Positions 7,804 through 11,481 of a DNA stretch of 11,481 bases are shown one piece after another. A model generated the notes under the pieces. That model searched no databases and was not told the origin of the DNA. It was given only the letters and a program-made list of their open reading frames with translations. A program made the translations under genes and the position numbers. Every line of letters begins with the position of its first letter. The first letter of the stretch is position 1. The stretch is from Temnopleurus reevesii (lineage: Eukaryota; Echinodermata; Echinoidea; Temnopleuroida; Temnopleuridae): the NCBI GenBank assembly GCA_036244855.1, contig BQKZ01000891.1, positions 85,682 to 97,162 of the forward strand, written 5' to 3'.

Positions 7804-9398
7804 CGTCACAACTCTTATTATAATAGCCTTAATTGACAAAATCCTTATCAGATTGCAAACTAGTAAGATATGATTGAAAATGATGTTAAGGTTTTAATTA
7901 TTCATTTTGAATTTGAAAATCAATTTTCTCCTAAAGTTTATATATCGAACATGCTAAAAGTAACATTATTGGACAACAGAAAATGGAATTTACCAGACTT
8001 CTCCTAAATTATCTACATGTAACTTTCTTTCTTACTGAAATGTTGGTAATGCCTTGTCCTGATGATAATAAGTTATATCTAGCAGTAAAACCAAAAAGAA
8101 TATTACTGCATTTCAATTTCAAAGGGATATAGAAGTGTGATGCTTGAACATGAATCTTGGTTCTTTACTAAGATGACTGTCACTTTCCCTTTGAATGGAT
8201 TAAAAAGTTGAGAACAAAATTTAGCACAAAAAGGCAAGTATTCGAGTATTATTGAATTAGAAACCCCTAACTGGTGTAGCGGTGATATGAAGCACGCACT
8301 ACGGGGACGTTTCGGGCAATCACACGGCCATCGATATGCTCATTTCTTGCCGAGTTTGTTCATTGATTTAACAGATCAAACATTTCAAGACAGAATGTCC
8401 GACCAAGCGAGAGAAAGGGTAAATATTTGATTCATTGATGGCTAACAAGGACGATTAATTTATCATCTCACATCCAAATTCAAGACCACCTCTTGTATCG
8501 TTTAATCTCTATTTATGACGCCAAATCCTCCTCACACTTTTAATATACATCATACTGTCCAGAACGCTATTCATTAAATTATAAATCAAATTATGAGTTC
8601 TTTCTTACCTATATAAGGAAAATTTTAACGAAGATTTGGAGAAAAATGTCAACAAACTGTCATTTTAACAGGGGCGTCATGACGAAATGTGTTAGGGATT
8701 ACTTTTTAATTTATAACACTTCAAATATATTCGCGCTTTTAGAACGAGAGACATCATTTTAGGGACTGAAATCGTCTCATCTATGAACTTATTACTGTGC
8801 ATATGTTGTCAATGCAAAAGGTTGCAGTTAATAGGTATTTCCAGAAACCTATAAAAACTTTCATCTGAATTTTATATAGACATGCGAAAGTAATCTTTAA
8901 ATTTTTAGTCGCGTACTTTAGCCATCAGATATATGTTTTCCTAAACATCCGAAGAAAAACAATATTTAAGAATGCTTTAAAAGATATATTGCTATTTGCA
9001 TTAGTTATCTAGTTAATCAATATGTAGCATCAATAAATGATAACTATATTTTCAGAATGTATATACATCTATAAGAAAAAATCAAGTCGTTGCTACTAAA
9101 GTATTATACAGCTTGTTTATCCAGTGCACTTCGACCATTGTTTACATGTTTTGACCACTCCTCTAAATGAATGTTCATTTATAGGTCGTTTTTTTGTTTT
9201 GCATTGTATTTATTTGTTGATTGTTGTTGATTTTACCTGTTTTTGCTATTTCAATGTAATGGACATAGTTATGCTGAAAAGGATGGTCAGTGCAGAAGTG
9301 GGAATGAATAAATGAATGATTAGGCCTAAATATATTATTGAGAACATGTGGAAAACTATTTTCCAATACTTTTTTATTCTTATGCGTTGATTATAATT
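7804..9398. other. Distal intron 1, candidate regulatory DNA only
   Basis: No gene or named repeat. Most of it is AT-rich. Around 8270-8420 base composition is more balanced and the sequence less repetitive (agcacgcactacggggacg, gcaatcacacggccatcg, cagaatgtccgaccaagcg), which makes it stand out as a possible conserved non-coding element. Small overlapping open frames on both strands at 9124-9366 have no motif. Confidence 0.35.
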
Positions 9399-9408
9399 TT
9401 ATCATTAA

Positions 9409-9849
<441 letters not shown>

Positions 9850-9882
9850 TGAGATCAGCATCGTGCCGCTGCTTAGAGGGAG

Positions 9883-9931
9883 GATGATGATGATGATGAT
9901 GATGATGCCGATGATGATGAGGATGATGATG

Positions 9932-9965
<34 letters not shown>

Positions 9966-10320
9966 CAAGGAGGGGGAGGAGAAGGAGGAGGAGGAGGAGG
10001 AGGAGTCCGATGGTGGTGATGATGATGCTGAATAATGATGATGATCTGATAATGGTGGTGGTGGTGGTGGTGGTGGTGGTGGTGGATGGTGATGATGATG
10101 ATGATAATGATGATGATTGCGATGATGATGATGAGGAGGAGGAGGAAGAGAAGGAGAAGAAGGAGGATGTTCGTGTGCACTGATATTATGATCTGATAAT
10201 GACAATTGATGATGATGATGATGATGGATGGAGATGATTATGATGATGATACTGACGATAGTGGTGATGATGGTGCATGATGGTGAAAATTGTGGTGGTG
10301 GTAACGATGACGACGACGAC

Positions 10321-10359
<39 letters not shown>

Positions 10360-10554
10360 AGTGGGGATGATGACGATGATGATCATGATGATGGTGGTGG
10401 TGATGAGGATGGTGATGATGGCGATGATGATGATGGTGATGATGGTGATGATTATGTTGATAATGATGATGATGGTGGTGATGATGATGATGATGATGAT
10501 AGTTGTGATGATGGTTGTGATGATTATGGTGATGATGATGATGATGATGAGGAT

Positions 10555-10622
<68 letters not shown>

Positions 10623-10648
10623 AACGATGATGACGGTATGATGATGAT
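9883..10648. repeat. Composite GAT/GGA/GGT trinucleotide array (~765 bp)
   Basis: The array starts 34 bases inside the intron after the homeodomain exon. It consists mainly of (GAT)n with blocks of (GGA)n at about 9967-10003 and (GGT)n at about 10052-10086, plus interruptions such as gataatg and cgacgacgac. The longest pure run is about 20 ATG units at 10555-10613. Open frames in both directions encode poly-Asp, poly-Met, poly-His or poly-Ser and are artefacts of the repeat. The GGA and GGT blocks could form G-quadruplexes in DNA or pre-mRNA. Confidence 0.97.
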
Positions 10649-11481
10649 TTTAATATAGAGTAGTCAACGATTATGCCATATGTATATAACTTTGGAGAAT
10701 GAAAATTAGTAAAATGCCACAGGAAAAATCAGGGGAGATTGGGACAAATTAATAATGCACAAACGGCACCATTTTTTCAATCGATGGCACAAATCCCTCC
10801 AAACTGATGGTTTCTCATTCATAATCATCAGCAGTACACATAAAACAAATGATCACCATGGGAATCAATTCATTGATATAGGGTCAATTTAGACGGTTCA
10901 ATGTCGTCATAAATCAAACATCCCACCCTTTACCAGCCACACACACAAAATCAATGTTAATTGCCTCTCAAATAAACAAAGTAAATACTAGACGTTTAAA
11001 TGGCCATTGGCTGTCGACGGAGACAAGTGGTGAATAGCGGTCGATTGAGTTATCAATCGGGCAGAGAGGAAAATTGTTCAAAAATCAAGAAATTTCTCAC
11101 ACCAGTTTTGAAAGCAATTGTTCGTTCAGTGATTTGTAGGAAATCTTGATAGATACTTAACAATCGACATAATTCCAGAACTTTTACAGCTTTCAACATT
11201 GCCTTTGGCAGATAAAGAAATCCTAAAATTTCGTTATAAACGTCTTAGATATGTTAATGTGTTTATTCAATCATTGCATTACAAGAGTTATCTGAAGGAT
11301 TCCATGTTTACTATGTCATGTATGTTCAGAATATAATGTCCGCCTCGATTCCATATGATAATGGCAGACATACGTATTCCAGTCGCGTATACAGAACGGT
11401 GAATGTTGTTGGTGGTGATTGGGGTGGGGGATGGAAAAATATACTTTAAAATTCTTCGGGCATACAAAAAAAAAAAAAAAA
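10649..11481. other. Start of intron 2, no exon found
   Basis: AT-rich intronic sequence. I searched for an acceptor followed by codons completing the homeodomain (x-K-W-K after R53, in phase 2) and found none, so the final homeodomain exon is beyond the window. At 11042-11059 cgattga-gtta-tcaatcg forms a small hairpin within a less AT-rich patch (about 10995-11090). A 16-base A run ends the window (11466-11481). Confidence 0.5.

Noticed and set aside
7515..7836. Phe/Ser-rich open frames
   Set aside because: Products of the TTC microsatellite; no domain or plausible start context.
10995..11040. Possible final homeodomain exon (words aaatgg and acaagtgg)
   Set aside because: Neither has an acceptor in the required phase, and the following codons do not give K-W-K/R as expected after R53.

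Overview
This is eukaryotic, AT-rich, intron- and repeat-laden DNA. It carries a fragment of one recognisable gene, a homeobox transcription factor of the Bar/NK-like (NKL, ANTP-class) type, on the + strand. The interspersed repeats are an aagcgctatataaa-(ATT)n LINE 3' end, a tRNA-derived SINE with a (TAG)n tail, a (TGAAT)n-tailed element and a foldback MITE. That mix is what I associate with marine deuterostomes, most likely an echinoderm such as a sea urchin. The organism is inferred from style, not proven. One N at 3560 suggests a draft assembly.

Layout. 1-2379: no gene; a pyrimidine-rich CCT/CTT tract (1041-1246) and a ~290-bp A-rich tract (1475-1767) lie upstream of the gene. 2398-2569: probable first coding exon, with an eh1/FIL-type repression motif (SFFICDILSENF) and a clean donor. 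2570-9424: a 6.9-kb intron whose first half is packed with transposon debris: a MITE, two LINE fragments in swapped order, two copies of an unnamed dispersed repeat, a 5-copy ~60-bp tandem array, a tRNA-like SINE, a reversed ATT-tailed fragment and a TGAAT-tailed element. Its second half is nearly free of recognisable repeats apart from a TTC tract (7547-7803). 9425-9848: second coding exon, holding a linker and homeodomain residues 1-53. 9849-11481: start of the next intron, opening after 34 bp with a ~765-bp GAT/GGA/GGT array. The exon encoding the homeodomain C-terminus lies beyond the window.

The two exons fit together. Exon 1 ends one base into a codon and exon 2 begins with two bases of a codon, so splicing gives an intact frame (Gly at the join). 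The joined order is eh1 motif, then linker, then homeodomain, the architecture of Bar/Bsx/Barx-type repressors. Nothing else in the window looks like a real protein-coding gene; the other open frames are microsatellite or transposon artefacts or chance.
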